52,797 nucleotides of DNA from an uncultured Clostridia bacterium (lineage in GTDB: Bacteria; Bacillota; Clostridia; Oscillospirales; CAG-272): NCBI GenBank assembly GCA_944391815.1, contig CALXUV010000012.1, forward strand, positions 1 to 52,797, written 5' to 3'. The notes below the pieces were generated by a model. That model saw only the letters and a list, made by a program, of their open reading frames with translations, searched no databases and was not told the origin of the DNA. The translations under genes and the position numbers were made by a program. This document shows positions 1 through 7,198 of this stretch, piece by piece. Each line of letters starts with the position of its first letter. Positions within the stretch are counted from its first letter, which is position 1.

Positions 1-367
1 TCCTCTTTTCGTCATACTCATTTTTGCCTCATTTCGTGGCTTTTTTCTTTTGTTTTGCCGAAACGTGCAAAATTGCACAGCAAAAGGCTGAGCCATTCGC
101 TTAATTTTAAGCTTTTGACTCAGCCCCTCAGGATGTTTTTGTGATATAGGTAATACTGAAATGTAGCCGTTTAGGGTATTTGTGTTATCTGGGTAATGTT
201 AGATAAGACTTCAAATCTTGCTTAAATGAGTACAACATACTTTTGATGGCGTTAACATTGTTAAAAACGAAAATTTGCCGAAAATATTCAGCAGGCTGAA
301 AAACAGCAAACAGGATAAAAAGACTGTTTTTCAGTATAGTTTAAGAATTTGAAAATTCAATTTAATA
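1..367. other. Non-coding left end of the window
   Basis: No convincing gene is seen here. The stretch is AT-rich. It contains one hairpin at 86-125 (listed separately) and a short inverted repeat at 65-78 (GTGCA, loop, TGCAC). It lies downstream of the minus-strand queA and may be its 3' untranslated region. Confidence 0.5.
82..125 (-). terminator. Possible terminator downstream of queA
   Basis: GGCTGAG (86-92) pairs with CTCAGCC (119-125). A nested GCTTAA/TTAAGC pairing adds to the fold. On the minus strand the stem is followed only by TTTT, so it is a weak intrinsic terminator. It lies about 240 bases past the queA stop codon, so the link to queA is an inference. Confidence 0.35.
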
Positions 368-1426
368 TCAGTAGAGGAACATTGCGTCGCCGAAAGAGAA
401 GAACCTGTATTCGTTTTCAACGGCAATACGGTAGGCGCTTAGTACCTTTTCTCTGTCAGAAAAAGCCGAGACAAGCATGATAAGAGTGCTTTCGGGCAGA
501 TGGAAGTTGGTTATAAGGGCTTGCACTGCTTTGAATTTGTAACCGGGGTATATGAAAATTGCGGTTTCGCCTTCAAATGCCTTAACTTTCCCGTTTTCGT
601 CCGCAACGCTTTCAAGCACACGGCAGGAGGTTGTTCCGACGGCGACAAGTCTGCCCTTGCGGTTGTTTATTATCTCCGCTTCTTCCTTGCCGATGCTGAA
701 CCATTCCGAATGCATGGTGTGTTTTTCGATTTCCTTTTCTTTGACGGGACGGAACGTGCCTAAACCTACATGAAGCAGGACGGTAACGATTTTTACACCC
801 TTGGCGCGTATTTTGTCAAGAAGTTCGTCTGTGAAGTGAAGTCCTGCGGTCGGTGCGGCAGCTGAACCTTCTTCTTTTGAGTAAACTGTCTGATATCGTC
901 CGCTGTCTGCCGCTCTTGAAGTTATGTAGGGCGGCAAAGGCATTTCGCCTACTTTGTGAATTGCCTCGCTTACCGTCATATCCTTACAGGAAAAACGCAC
1001 TATTCTGTTTCCGTCGTCCTTTACTTCGGTTATTTCTGCGCTGAGAAGTCCGTCACCCAGAACTATTTCTGCTCCGGTTTTACACCTTTTTCCGGGTTTT
1101 ACCAGGGTTTCCCAGACATCGCCGCCAAGAGCTCTTAAAAGCAGAATTTCTACCGGAGCTGCGGTGTCCTTTCGTTTGCCGTAAAGCCTTGCAGGTATAA
1201 CCCTTGAGCGGTTGAGTACAAGAACATCGCCTTCACGCAGTTCGTCAACAATATCGAAAAAATGTTTGTGCCGGATTTCTCCGGTGAGACGGTTTAAAGT
1301 CATGAGTCTGGAGCAGTCACGCTTTTCCGCCGGAGTCTGAGCGATCAGTTTTTCCGGCAGAGAGTAAAAGAAGTCTTCTGTTTTAAGATCGGTGTGAGAC
1401 GGAATGTTGCGGATGATTTCTGACAT
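368..1426 (-). CDS. queA: QueA, S-adenosylmethionine:tRNA ribosyltransferase-isomerase
   Basis: Enzyme of queuosine synthesis. It transfers and isomerises the ribosyl part of SAM onto 7-aminomethyl-7-deazaguanine at tRNA position 34, giving epoxyqueuosine. The 352 residues are close to the usual length of about 340-350. Family hallmarks include the N-terminal FFYSLPEKLIAQTP, VLNRSRVIPARL near residue 75, APTAGLHFT in the middle, and LITNFHLPESTLIMLVSAF near the C-terminus. The ATG is preceded by AAGGAG. That ribosome binding site overlaps the -35 box of the divergent dapA leader promoter, so the two start regions are packed together. No tgt, yajC or ruvB neighbour is present, unlike the common bacterial arrangement. 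No separate queA promoter could be recognised. Confidence 0.96.
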   Translation of the reverse strand: MSEIIRNIPSHTDLKTEDFFYSLPEKLIAQTPAEKRDCSRLMTLNRLTGEIRHKHFFDIVDELREGDVLVLNRSRVIPARLYGKRKDTAAPVEILLLRALGGDVWETLVKPGKRCKTGAEIVLGDGLLSAEITEVKDDGNRIVRFSCKDMTVSEAIHKVGEMPLPPYITSRAADSGRYQTVYSKEEGSAAAPTAGLHFTDELLDKIRAKGVKIVTVLLHVGLGTFRPVKEKEIEKHTMHSEWFSIGKEEAEIINNRKGRLVAVGTTSCRVLESVADENGKVKAFEGETAIFIYPGYKFKAVQALITNFHLPESTLIMLVSAFSDREKVLSAYRIAVENEYRFFSFGDAMFLY

Positions 1427-1441
1427 TTTGGGTTAAACTCC

Positions 1442-1470
1442 TTGACATAAATTAAAATTTGTGATAGAAT
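1442..1470 (+). promoter_or_regulatory. Sigma-A promoter of the lysine riboswitch-dapA transcript
   Basis: A perfect -35 box TTGACA (1442-1447) and a -10 box TAGAAT (1465-1470) are separated by 17 bases. Transcription would begin near 1477, just before the riboswitch aptamer. The -35 box coincides with the queA ribosome binding site on the other strand. Confidence 0.85.
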
Positions 1471-1490
1471 GTAAAAAAACATAAAGATTT

Positions 1491-1672
1491 GATAGAGGCG
1501 CATACCGTAAAGAGTAGCCTTTTCCCGTGGGATACCGGTCCCCTTGGAGCCAGGTGAAAGGTGCGGAATGCCGAAACTGACGATATCCGGTAATATCTCG
1601 GTTGGTCCTGTGCTTTTACGCATTTGGGTTAACAGCCCGTGGACTGTCATCATTAAGTGATGGAGTGCTATC
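1491..1672 (+). ncRNA. Lysine riboswitch (L box) in the dapA leader
   Basis: The leader carries conserved L-box segments in order: GATAGAGGCGC, AGTAGCC, GGAGCCAGGTGAAAGG, TGCCGAA, GGTTGGTCCTG, GGACTGTCATC and GGAGTGCTATC. The ends GATAG (1491-1495) and CTATC (1668-1672) form helix P1. Aptamers of this family bind L-lysine and, when bound, favour a downstream terminator. The placement before dapA, a lysine biosynthesis gene, and the terminator at 1702-1727 fit a transcription-attenuation switch. An open reading frame antisense to this region (1345-1713, minus) is not credible as a gene. Confidence 0.95.
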
Positions 1673-1701
1673 TGATTTCCGCAAAGGTGTGGGATGGGCT
1701 T

Positions 1702-1727
1702 AGCTTGCTTCATTGCAGGCTTTTTTT
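1702..1727 (+). terminator. Riboswitch expression-platform terminator
   Basis: AGCTTGC (1702-1708) pairs with GCAGGCT (1715-1721), with one G-U pair and a six-base loop, followed by an uninterrupted run of six T. It sits 30 bases after the aptamer and 125 bases before dapA, where lysine-dependent premature termination would act. Confidence 0.88.
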
Positions 1728-1851
1728 GTTGGTATTCAGTATCCGGAGTTTCCGGTGCATATTCTCAGCGGAAAAATCCGGCTGTAACTACTCAGGCTTT
1801 TATGTTTGAAATAATAACCGACTCGCAAAGGAGTCACGAAAGGAACTAATC

Positions 1852-2748
1852 ATGAGCAAGAACAAGAAAACAGTATTTACGGGAGCGGCGGTTGCGATAG
1901 TCACGCCTTTCAAAAACGATAAACTTGACTATGAGTCGCTCGGAAAAATAATTGATTTCCAGATAGAAAATCATACCGACGCCATAGTTATATGCGGAAC
2001 CACAGGCGAAAGCTCGACACTGACCGATGAGGAGCATGTCGAAGCAATAGCTTTTGCGGCGGAAAGATCTGCAAAAAGAGTTCCGGTAATCGCCGGTGCG
2101 GGATCAAACGATACAAGGTATGCCGTATGGCTTTCAAGAGAAGCAAAAAGAGCAGGAGCAGACGCACTTCTTCAGGTAACGCCTTACTACAACAAGGCAA
2201 CTCCGAAAGGACTTGTAAAGCATTTTCTTACGATAGCAGAAAGCACGGATCTTCCGAACATACTTTATAACGTTCCGTCAAGAACCGGTTGCAATATAAC
2301 ACTTCCCGTATATAAGGAACTTGCAAAGCATCCGAATATAGTTGCAACAAAGGAGGCTTCCGGCAACATCAGCCAGATAGCACAGATAGCGGCAGAGCTC
2401 GGGGATGACCTTGACATATACAGCGGAAACGACGACCAGATAGTGCCGATACTTTCGCTGGGCGGTAAAGGAGTAATATCTGTTCTTTCAAACGTTATGC
2501 CGGCTGAAACGCATGACATCTGCCGTCTGTATTTTGAAGGAAAAACCGATAAAAGCGCAAAACTGCAACTCCGACTTCTTAAACTGATAAACAGTCTTTT
2601 CATGGAAGTTAATCCCGTTCCGGTAAAAACTGCGATGAACCTTATGGGATATTGCAGTCCCGAAATGAGACTTCCGCTTTGTGAAATGGATGACGGTAAC
2701 TACGAAAAGCTGAAAGCGGTCCTTGCCGAATATTCGCTGATACAATAA
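1852..2748 (+). CDS. dapA: DapA, 4-hydroxy-tetrahydrodipicolinate synthase
   Basis: Condenses pyruvate with aspartate semialdehyde, the first committed step of diaminopimelate and lysine synthesis. The 298 residues match the usual TIM-barrel length. Visible motifs are GTTGESS (about 49-55, pyruvate site), PYYNK, ILYNVPSRTG with the catalytic Tyr at about 139, and VATKEASG with the Schiff-base Lys at about 167. The ATG follows GAAAGGAAC. The gene sits under the lysine riboswitch and upstream of dapB. The two are separated by a tandem-repeat array with no obvious terminator, so one transcript is plausible. Lysine repression through the L box is the expected control. Confidence 0.97.
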   Translation: MSKNKKTVFTGAAVAIVTPFKNDKLDYESLGKIIDFQIENHTDAIVICGTTGESSTLTDEEHVEAIAFAAERSAKRVPVIAGAGSNDTRYAVWLSREAKRAGADALLQVTPYYNKATPKGLVKHFLTIAESTDLPNILYNVPSRTGCNITLPVYKELAKHPNIVATKEASGNISQIAQIAAELGDDLDIYSGNDDQIVPILSLGGKGVISVLSNVMPAETHDICRLYFEGKTDKSAKLQLRLLKLINSLFMEVNPVPVKTAMNLMGYCSPEMRLPLCEMDDGNYEKLKAVLAEYSLIQ

Positions 2749-2755
2749 AGCCCTT

Positions 2756-2941
2756 CAGTTGCATTGCGGTTTATTTTATAGCCCGGAATTTATTGACTCA
2801 GTTGCAATGCAGTTTACTTTATAGCCGGAATTTATTGACTCAGTTGCAGTGCAGTTTACTTTATACGACCGGAATTTATTGATTTAGTTGCAGTGCAGTT
2901 TATTTTATAGCCGGAATTTACTGACTTAGTTGCCATGCAGG
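2756..2941. repeat. Tandem repeat array between dapA and dapB (about 43 bp unit)
   Basis: Units begin at 2756, 2799, 2841 and 2885, with a partial fifth at 2927, giving periods of 43, 42, 44 and 42 bases. The core reads CAGTTGCAnTGCAG, then TTTATTTTATAG, then CCGGAATTTATTGA. Copies differ by a few substitutions and by 1-2 base indels. No reading frame is kept across the units, so this is a non-coding minisatellite. If dapA and dapB are cotranscribed, the array is in their shared mRNA. Confidence 0.92.
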
Positions 2942-3046
2942 ATATTGCATTTCCATAGTCGTAAACGGTGAGAAAGTCAGTCTTCCGAAAAGTATGTTGA
3001 CAGAAAAATAATTCAACAAATAAATACCCAAAAAAGAGGTTTTGAT

Positions 3047-3820
3047 ATGAAGGATGTAAAAATACTGCTTACGGGAGCAGCCGGACGTATGGGCCGCGCG
3101 GTGACCGAGCTTGCGGCGAGCAAAGAAAACGCAAAAATTGTATGCGGTGTCGACGTAACACCGATGCAGGCTTCTTTTCCGTGCTATGCCGGAATAAACG
3201 AGGTTCCGATTGATTGCCGGGCTGACGTTATAGTGGATTTCTCTCATCACACAGCGGTTGAGGGAATACTGAACTTCGCAGAGAAAGCCGGAATTCCGGC
3301 GGTTATATGTACAACCGGACATACGGCGGAGGAACTTGATTTAATAAAAAAATGCTCGGAAAAGACAGCAGTTTTCAGATCGGGAAACATGTCGCTTGGG
3401 ATAAACCTGCTGATGGCTCTGACTGAAAAAGCAGCATCGGTGCTCAGCGGTTTTGATATAGAAATAATTGAAAAGCATCATAACCAGAAACTTGACGCTC
3501 CGAGCGGAACGGCGTTAATGCTTGCGTCTGCTGCAGAGAGGGGCAGGGACGGAAAAGCCGAACTTGTGTACGACAGGCATACAAAGCGTGAAAAACGCGG
3601 TAAAAACGAAATCGGAATGCATTCGGTCAGAGGCGGAACCATTGTCGGAGAACACGATGTTATATTTGCCGGTCACGATGAAGTCATTACGCTTTCGCAT
3701 TCTGCGCAGTCAAGAGAGGTGTTTGCCGAGGGTGCTTTGAGCGCCGCCGCTTTCATGAAGGGCAAAACCAAAGGTCTCTATACTATGAAAGAAGTTATCG
3801 ACAGCATAATAGGGGAGTAA
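3047..3820 (+). CDS. dapB: DapB, 4-hydroxy-tetrahydrodipicolinate reductase
   Basis: Reduces the DapA product with NAD(P)H in the diaminopimelate/lysine pathway. The 257 residues are slightly short of the Escherichia coli enzyme, as is common in Firmicutes. The Rossmann motif LLTGAAGRMGRAV lies at about residues 6-18, VDFSHHTA in the middle, and the catalytic EIIEKHHNQKLDAPSGTAL segment carries the active-site His and Lys. The ATG follows AGAGG at a good distance. Its position after dapA and the lysine riboswitch indicates coordinated control. No clear terminator follows; convergent rsmI begins its 3' end 200 bases later. Confidence 0.97.
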   Translation: MKDVKILLTGAAGRMGRAVTELAASKENAKIVCGVDVTPMQASFPCYAGINEVPIDCRADVIVDFSHHTAVEGILNFAEKAGIPAVICTTGHTAEELDLIKKCSEKTAVFRSGNMSLGINLLMALTEKAASVLSGFDIEIIEKHHNQKLDAPSGTALMLASAAERGRDGKAELVYDRHTKREKRGKNEIGMHSVRGGTIVGEHDVIFAGHDEVITLSHSAQSREVFAEGALSAAAFMKGKTKGLYTMKEVIDSIIGE

Positions 3821-4019
3821 ACTTTTTTAAAACAAGTCTGTTTGAATGGTTTCTGTTATAAAAAAGGCAAAGCAACTTTTTTTGAACTTTGAAATCAGTT
3901 ATCGAAAGTATAACAGTTAACAAATTTTTATTAATAAAGAGTGTAACAGCAATCAGGGATTGTTTTTGTTGAAAGTCATTTTTTAAAATTTTACGAACCG
4001 CTGATTTTACCTTAAAAAC

Positions 4020-4925
4020 TCACTCTTCGTCTTTGTATTTCAGGTATTCCTGATAAACCTGATTTTTCGGGACACCGAGCTCCTTAGCCACTGCTTTAAT
4101 TGCAGAGTTTTTGTCAAGTCCGCTTTCAATGTAACGGTTTACCTGTTCAGATACCGGAATTTTTTCGTTCTGCGGATTACGGGTTTCGTCTTTGCTTCCT
4201 TCGACGACAAGTACAAATTCTCCTCTCGGCGTATTCAGACTGTAATATTCCACCGCATCGCTCAGTGTAGTCCTGACGATTTCCTCGTTAAGTTTTGTAA
4301 GTTCTCTGCAAAGAGTTATTTTTCTGCTTCCGAAACTTTCGAGCAGGTCGCTCAGCGTTTGAAGAAGATGATGAGGTGCTTCATAGAAAATAAGAGTTCT
4401 TTTTTCCCCGGAAAGGGAAGACAGAGCTCTTTTTCTTTCGCTCTTTGAGCCGGTGAGGAAGCCCTCAAACGCAAATTTTCCCGTGAAAAGCCCGGAAAGA
4501 GCAAGAGCGGCAATCGCAGCGCATGGACCGGGGATGAAAGAAACACGGATATTTTTTTCGGCGCAGAGTCTGACAAGATCCTCACCGGGATCGCTTATTG
4601 CGGGAGTTCCGGCGTCAGTAACAAGAGCACAGCTTTCGCCGTTCTGAAGTCTTTCGCAGATTGCTTCGCCGCGTTGTCTGAGGTTATGCTGGTAATAACT
4701 GACCAATGGTTTTGAAATTCCGAAGTGTGTGAGGAGCTTCAAAGTGTTACGGGTGTCTTCTGCGGCAATGAAGTCTACACCGCCGAGAATTTTCAAAGCT
4801 CTTTCGGAAATGTCTGAAAGGTTGCCGATAGGCGTTGCCACGAGATAAAGAGTTCCCGGAATAATTTTATTTTTTTCGTTGTCGGAGTAATCGAACATGC
4901 TGTCCATTTTTCTCGGTCCGCCCAT
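4020..4925 (-). CDS. rsmI: RsmI, 16S rRNA (cytidine1402-2'-O)-methyltransferase
   Basis: Methylates the 2'-OH of C1402 in the ribosomal P-site region, using SAM. The 301 residues include TLYLVATPIGNLSDIS (about 26-41), AAEDTRNTLKLL, GTPAISDPGEDLV and FIPGPCAAIAALALSGL, the tetrapyrrole-methylase-fold hallmarks of this family. The ATG at 4925 follows AGAGGTAAAAAA. A later Met (MDSMF) would also leave the fold intact, so the first six residues are uncertain. Bacillus keeps this gene (yabC) just after yabB/trmN6. Here a DUF951 gene and about 480 bases of AT-rich DNA intervene. Confidence 0.95.
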   Translation of the reverse strand: MGGPRKMDSMFDYSDNEKNKIIPGTLYLVATPIGNLSDISERALKILGGVDFIAAEDTRNTLKLLTHFGISKPLVSYYQHNLRQRGEAICERLQNGESCALVTDAGTPAISDPGEDLVRLCAEKNIRVSFIPGPCAAIAALALSGLFTGKFAFEGFLTGSKSERKRALSSLSGEKRTLIFYEAPHHLLQTLSDLLESFGSRKITLCRELTKLNEEIVRTTLSDAVEYYSLNTPRGEFVLVVEGSKDETRNPQNEKIPVSEQVNRYIESGLDKNSAIKAVAKELGVPKNQVYQEYLKYKDEE

Positions 4926-5401
4926 TTTTTTACCTCTTTGTCGTTAAAGTCCGTTTGTACGGTTTATGTTTGTAATTTGTTGTAAGATAGTTGTCGCTGA
5001 CATTTACGATTGTTATCTGTTGAAATATATCACTTAAAAAATTGAATAATTTAATTCATTTCAAGAATTTAAATAAACTTTTATAAATGTTTTTCTTGTT
5101 TCGGGTTTTGTCGAAAGCATTTTAGGTAGCATTATCGGCAAAAGCCAAAGACTCTGAATTTCTTCCGGTCAATGCTATAAGATTTTACTTTGCAATAGCG
5201 TAATACTGAAAGGCCGATTGCTTTATTTTTACCAATTAAAAAAGTTGAAATTAAGTTTTCTTGTGCTTTCAGCGTTTGCGGGTTAATTGTCAATCGAAAT
5301 CTACTCAAAAAAAACTAATTTCCGGCAACACCGGAATACCGGAGCTTAAATTCAGCTGATTGACTGTCAGCAAAATAAATGCCGGTTTATTGATACGACG
5401 C
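4926..5401. other. AT-rich gap between rsmI and the DUF951 gene
   Basis: About 476 bases are very AT-rich, with no open reading frame having a ribosome binding site on either strand. I could not recognise a structured RNA or repeat. It may hold the rsmI promoter, but no clear -35/-10 pair stands out. Confidence 0.5.
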
Positions 5402-5620
5402 TTATTTGTCCGTGTCAGAAACAGTATCAGGTGACTGTGTTATTACCTGCTTGATATTTTTTTCAAGTTTCAGACGGTTTACGGTTACGTCCCTTCCGCA
5501 TGCCACGCAAACTATTCTTACGTCACTGCCGGCACGTAAAACCTTGAATTTGTTTTCTCCGCACGGGTGAGGTTTGCGCATAACGATAATATCGCCGGCG
5601 GAAAATCTGACAATTTTCAT
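5402..5620 (-). CDS. DUF951 family small zinc-binding-type protein
   Basis: A 72-residue protein of the DUF951 family, recognised from RKPHPCGENKFKVLRAG and the following DVRIVCVACGRDV and RLKLEKNIK segments. His18, Cys20, Cys38 and Cys41 are spaced to bind one metal ion, probably zinc; this is an inference. The compact N-terminal part looks like a small beta barrel, suggesting nucleic-acid contact. The molecular function is not established. The ATG is preceded by GAGGGGG. In many Firmicutes DUF951 genes sit near replication or translation genes, and here it lies between trmN6 and rsmI. Confidence 0.85.
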   Translation of the reverse strand: MKIVRFSAGDIIVMRKPHPCGENKFKVLRAGSDVRIVCVACGRDVTVNRLKLEKNIKQVITQSPDTVSDTDK

Positions 5621-5775
5621 TTCTGCTGCCCCCTCGATGAAATACTTTTAAAATACAACTTATAACATCCAGCCGGATTTTGTATCCATAAGACGCTTAA
5701 AAACAAAATTGAGTTAAATAAAAAACTTAAAAAAGCCGATGCTTTGAGGTGCAAAATATTAACTTTTCAGATAAA

Positions 5776-6531
5776 TCAGTTTTTTATGAACTTGTCCGGG
5801 AAAACAGCGTTTTCGTAAATCATTTTGGCATCAGGCGTTTCTGTCCCGTCGGACTTCAGAAAAAGAACCGGTGTGATAAAAAGTGATTCTTTGCCGCCGA
5901 GAACTGCTTCTGTCAGCACGCAGGAGGGAGAAGAAGTGCGGTCTGAACAAACAAAAGTCATACGTTTTGCGGCAAACCCCGATTTTTTCAGAGCGCTCAT
6001 AAGAGTTTCGAGTCTGTCCGTCCGGTAAACCAGATAAAGCCTACCGCCCGTTTTAAGTATTCTTGCTGCCGCGGCACAAAAATCCTCTACACCCCCGAAA
6101 ACCTCGTGACGTGCGATCTGTTTTAAGTCTGAGTCTGATGATTTTCCGGAGCCGGTTGTCATATATGGCGGATTTGCAAATACTGCAGAAACTTTTCCGA
6201 AAACAGCAGGATTTATATTTCTGACATCGGCACAAAAGGGAGTGATTTTTTCCGCAAAGCCGTTACGATCTATATTTTCTTTCAGAAGCAAAAAAAGAGG
6301 TTTCTGAACTTCGACTGAGTAAATATGCGCAAATTTGTTTTTTGAGGCGCATATAAGCGAGACAGCTCCGGTGCCTGCTCCGAATTCTACGGCGTTTGCA
6401 AGAGGCTGTCCTTTTACGAAAGCGGCAAGAAGCAACGCATCGGTACCGGTGAAAAAACCTGAAACAGGTTCGGTGATTTCGGTGTCGAAAAGCCTTAACT
6501 TTCTGACATTACCGTAGTACTTTTCGCACAT
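5776..6531 (-). CDS. trmN6: TrmN6-like tRNA1(Val) (adenine37-N6)-methyltransferase (YabB family)
   Basis: A class I SAM-dependent N6-adenine methyltransferase, expected to modify A37 of a tRNA. In 251 residues it shows VEFGAGTGAVSLI (SAM binding, about 48-60) and FANPPYMTT (about 118-126), whose NPPY motif is typical of N6-adenine methylation. The ATG follows AAAGGAGAATGCC, a strong site. The homologue yabB lies between yabA and yabC in Bacillus, and the same neighbourhood is recognisable here. The tRNA substrate is inferred from the family. The short gene-free stretch upstream holds a tandem-repeat array. Confidence 0.88.
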   Translation of the reverse strand: MCEKYYGNVRKLRLFDTEITEPVSGFFTGTDALLLAAFVKGQPLANAVEFGAGTGAVSLICASKNKFAHIYSVEVQKPLFLLLKENIDRNGFAEKITPFCADVRNINPAVFGKVSAVFANPPYMTTGSGKSSDSDLKQIARHEVFGGVEDFCAAAARILKTGGRLYLVYRTDRLETLMSALKKSGFAAKRMTFVCSDRTSSPSCVLTEAVLGGKESLFITPVLFLKSDGTETPDAKMIYENAVFPDKFIKN

Positions 6532-6573
6532 GGCATTCTCCTTTCCCGATAATCTTAGTTTTCACACAGTGTG

Positions 6574-6749
6574 ACCGGTTACATCCACCGGAATTCATTA
6601 CGCAATTTTATGTATACACCGGTTACATCCACCGGAATTCTTTACGCATTCTTATGTATACACCGGTTGCATTTGCGGATTTGTTTACGCATTCTTATGT
6701 ATACACCGGTTACATCTACCGGAATTCTTTACGTAATTTTATATATTTA
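6574..6749. repeat. Tandem repeat array between the ferredoxin gene and trmN6 (44 bp unit)
   Basis: Four units begin at 6574, 6618, 6662 and 6705 (periods 44, 44, 43), with a decayed fifth near 6750. The unit reads ACCGGTTACATCCACCGG, then AATTCTTTACGCA, then TTCTTATGTATAC. In three of the four units CCGGT and ACCGG flank a 7-base loop, so each copy can fold into a small hairpin; unit 3 has lost this. It is non-coding. If ricT-region transcripts run through to trmN6, the RNA would carry a series of hairpins. Confidence 0.93.
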
Positions 6750-6858
6750 AACCGGAAACTTACCCGGTAAAGCAAAAATATAATCCTCAGACAAGATAAT
6801 CGCAAACATTCAGTGCAGTGATATTTATCAGAATATCAGTGTTGGTCTGCAAAAACAA

Positions 6859-6896
6859 TTTTTGGTGCGCATAGCGAAAGGCCGGCGCACCAAAAA
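6859..6896 (-). terminator. Terminator after the ferredoxin gene
   Basis: TTTTTGGTGCGC (6859-6870) pairs perfectly with GCGCACCAAAAA (6885-6896) around a 14-base loop. On the minus strand it begins 17 bases past the ferredoxin stop codon and is followed by a T-rich tail. The symmetric A/T flanks could let it work in both directions. Confidence 0.8.
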
Positions 6897-6912
6897 TCTG
6901 TTTTAAGAAAAA

Positions 6913-7086
6913 TTACTCGGCGTGGGGAGCATCAACGGGGCAAGCACCTTCACAAGCGCCGCAGTCAACGCACTCATCGCCATTGATGACGTATTTACCG
7001 TCTTTTTCCGAAATGCAGGAAGTGGGGCATTCCTCGGCACAGGAGCCGCATCCGATGCACTTATCCGCATCAATAATGTGAGCCAT
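6913..7086 (-). CDS. 2[4Fe-4S] bacterial-type ferredoxin
   Basis: A 57-residue electron carrier with two complete CxxCxxCxxxCP cluster motifs: Cys10, 13, 16 and 20 (DKCIGCGSCAEECP) and Cys39, 42, 45 and 49 (ECVDCGACEGACP). This is the classic clostridial ferredoxin length and layout. The ATG follows CGGAGG at good spacing. It has its own promoter (7121-7149) and a terminator right after it, so it is probably monocistronic. It lies directly downstream of ricT, where Bacillus has yabA. Redox partners cannot be told from the sequence. The frame was read directly from the reverse strand; overlapping longer frames here are shadows. Confidence 0.96.
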   Translation of the reverse strand: MAHIIDADKCIGCGSCAEECPTSCISEKDGKYVINGDECVDCGACEGACPVDAPHAE

Positions 7087-7120
7087 AACAAAACCTCCGT
7101 ACTGAATTGATTTCAGCAGT

Positions 7121-7149
7121 AGTATACCACAGTTTTTGCTTTATTTCAA
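7121..7149 (-). promoter_or_regulatory. Promoter of the ferredoxin gene
   Basis: Read on the minus strand, TTGAAA (7144-7149) and TATACT (7121-7126) are separated by exactly 17 bases. The start would be about 30 bases before the ferredoxin ATG. This makes the ferredoxin independent of the ricT transcript. Confidence 0.75.
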
Positions 7150-7198
7150 TAGTTTTTTAATTATTTAGGTAAATTTTATATAAACAAGAAGTTATTTC

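Noticed and set aside
1345-1713. Minus-strand open frame of 122 codons across the dapA leader
   Set aside because: It is antisense to a clear lysine riboswitch and overlaps the queA start; no ribosome binding site or protein family is visible.
2756-2941. Possible CRISPR array
   Set aside because: Whole units, not just repeats, are similar in sequence, with no unique spacers; no cas gene is present. The same applies to the arrays at 6574, 21560 and 30923.
6903-7091. Alternative frames over the ferredoxin gene
   Set aside because: They are out of frame with the clear CxxCxxCxxxCP reading at 6913-7086, which has the matching ribosome binding site.
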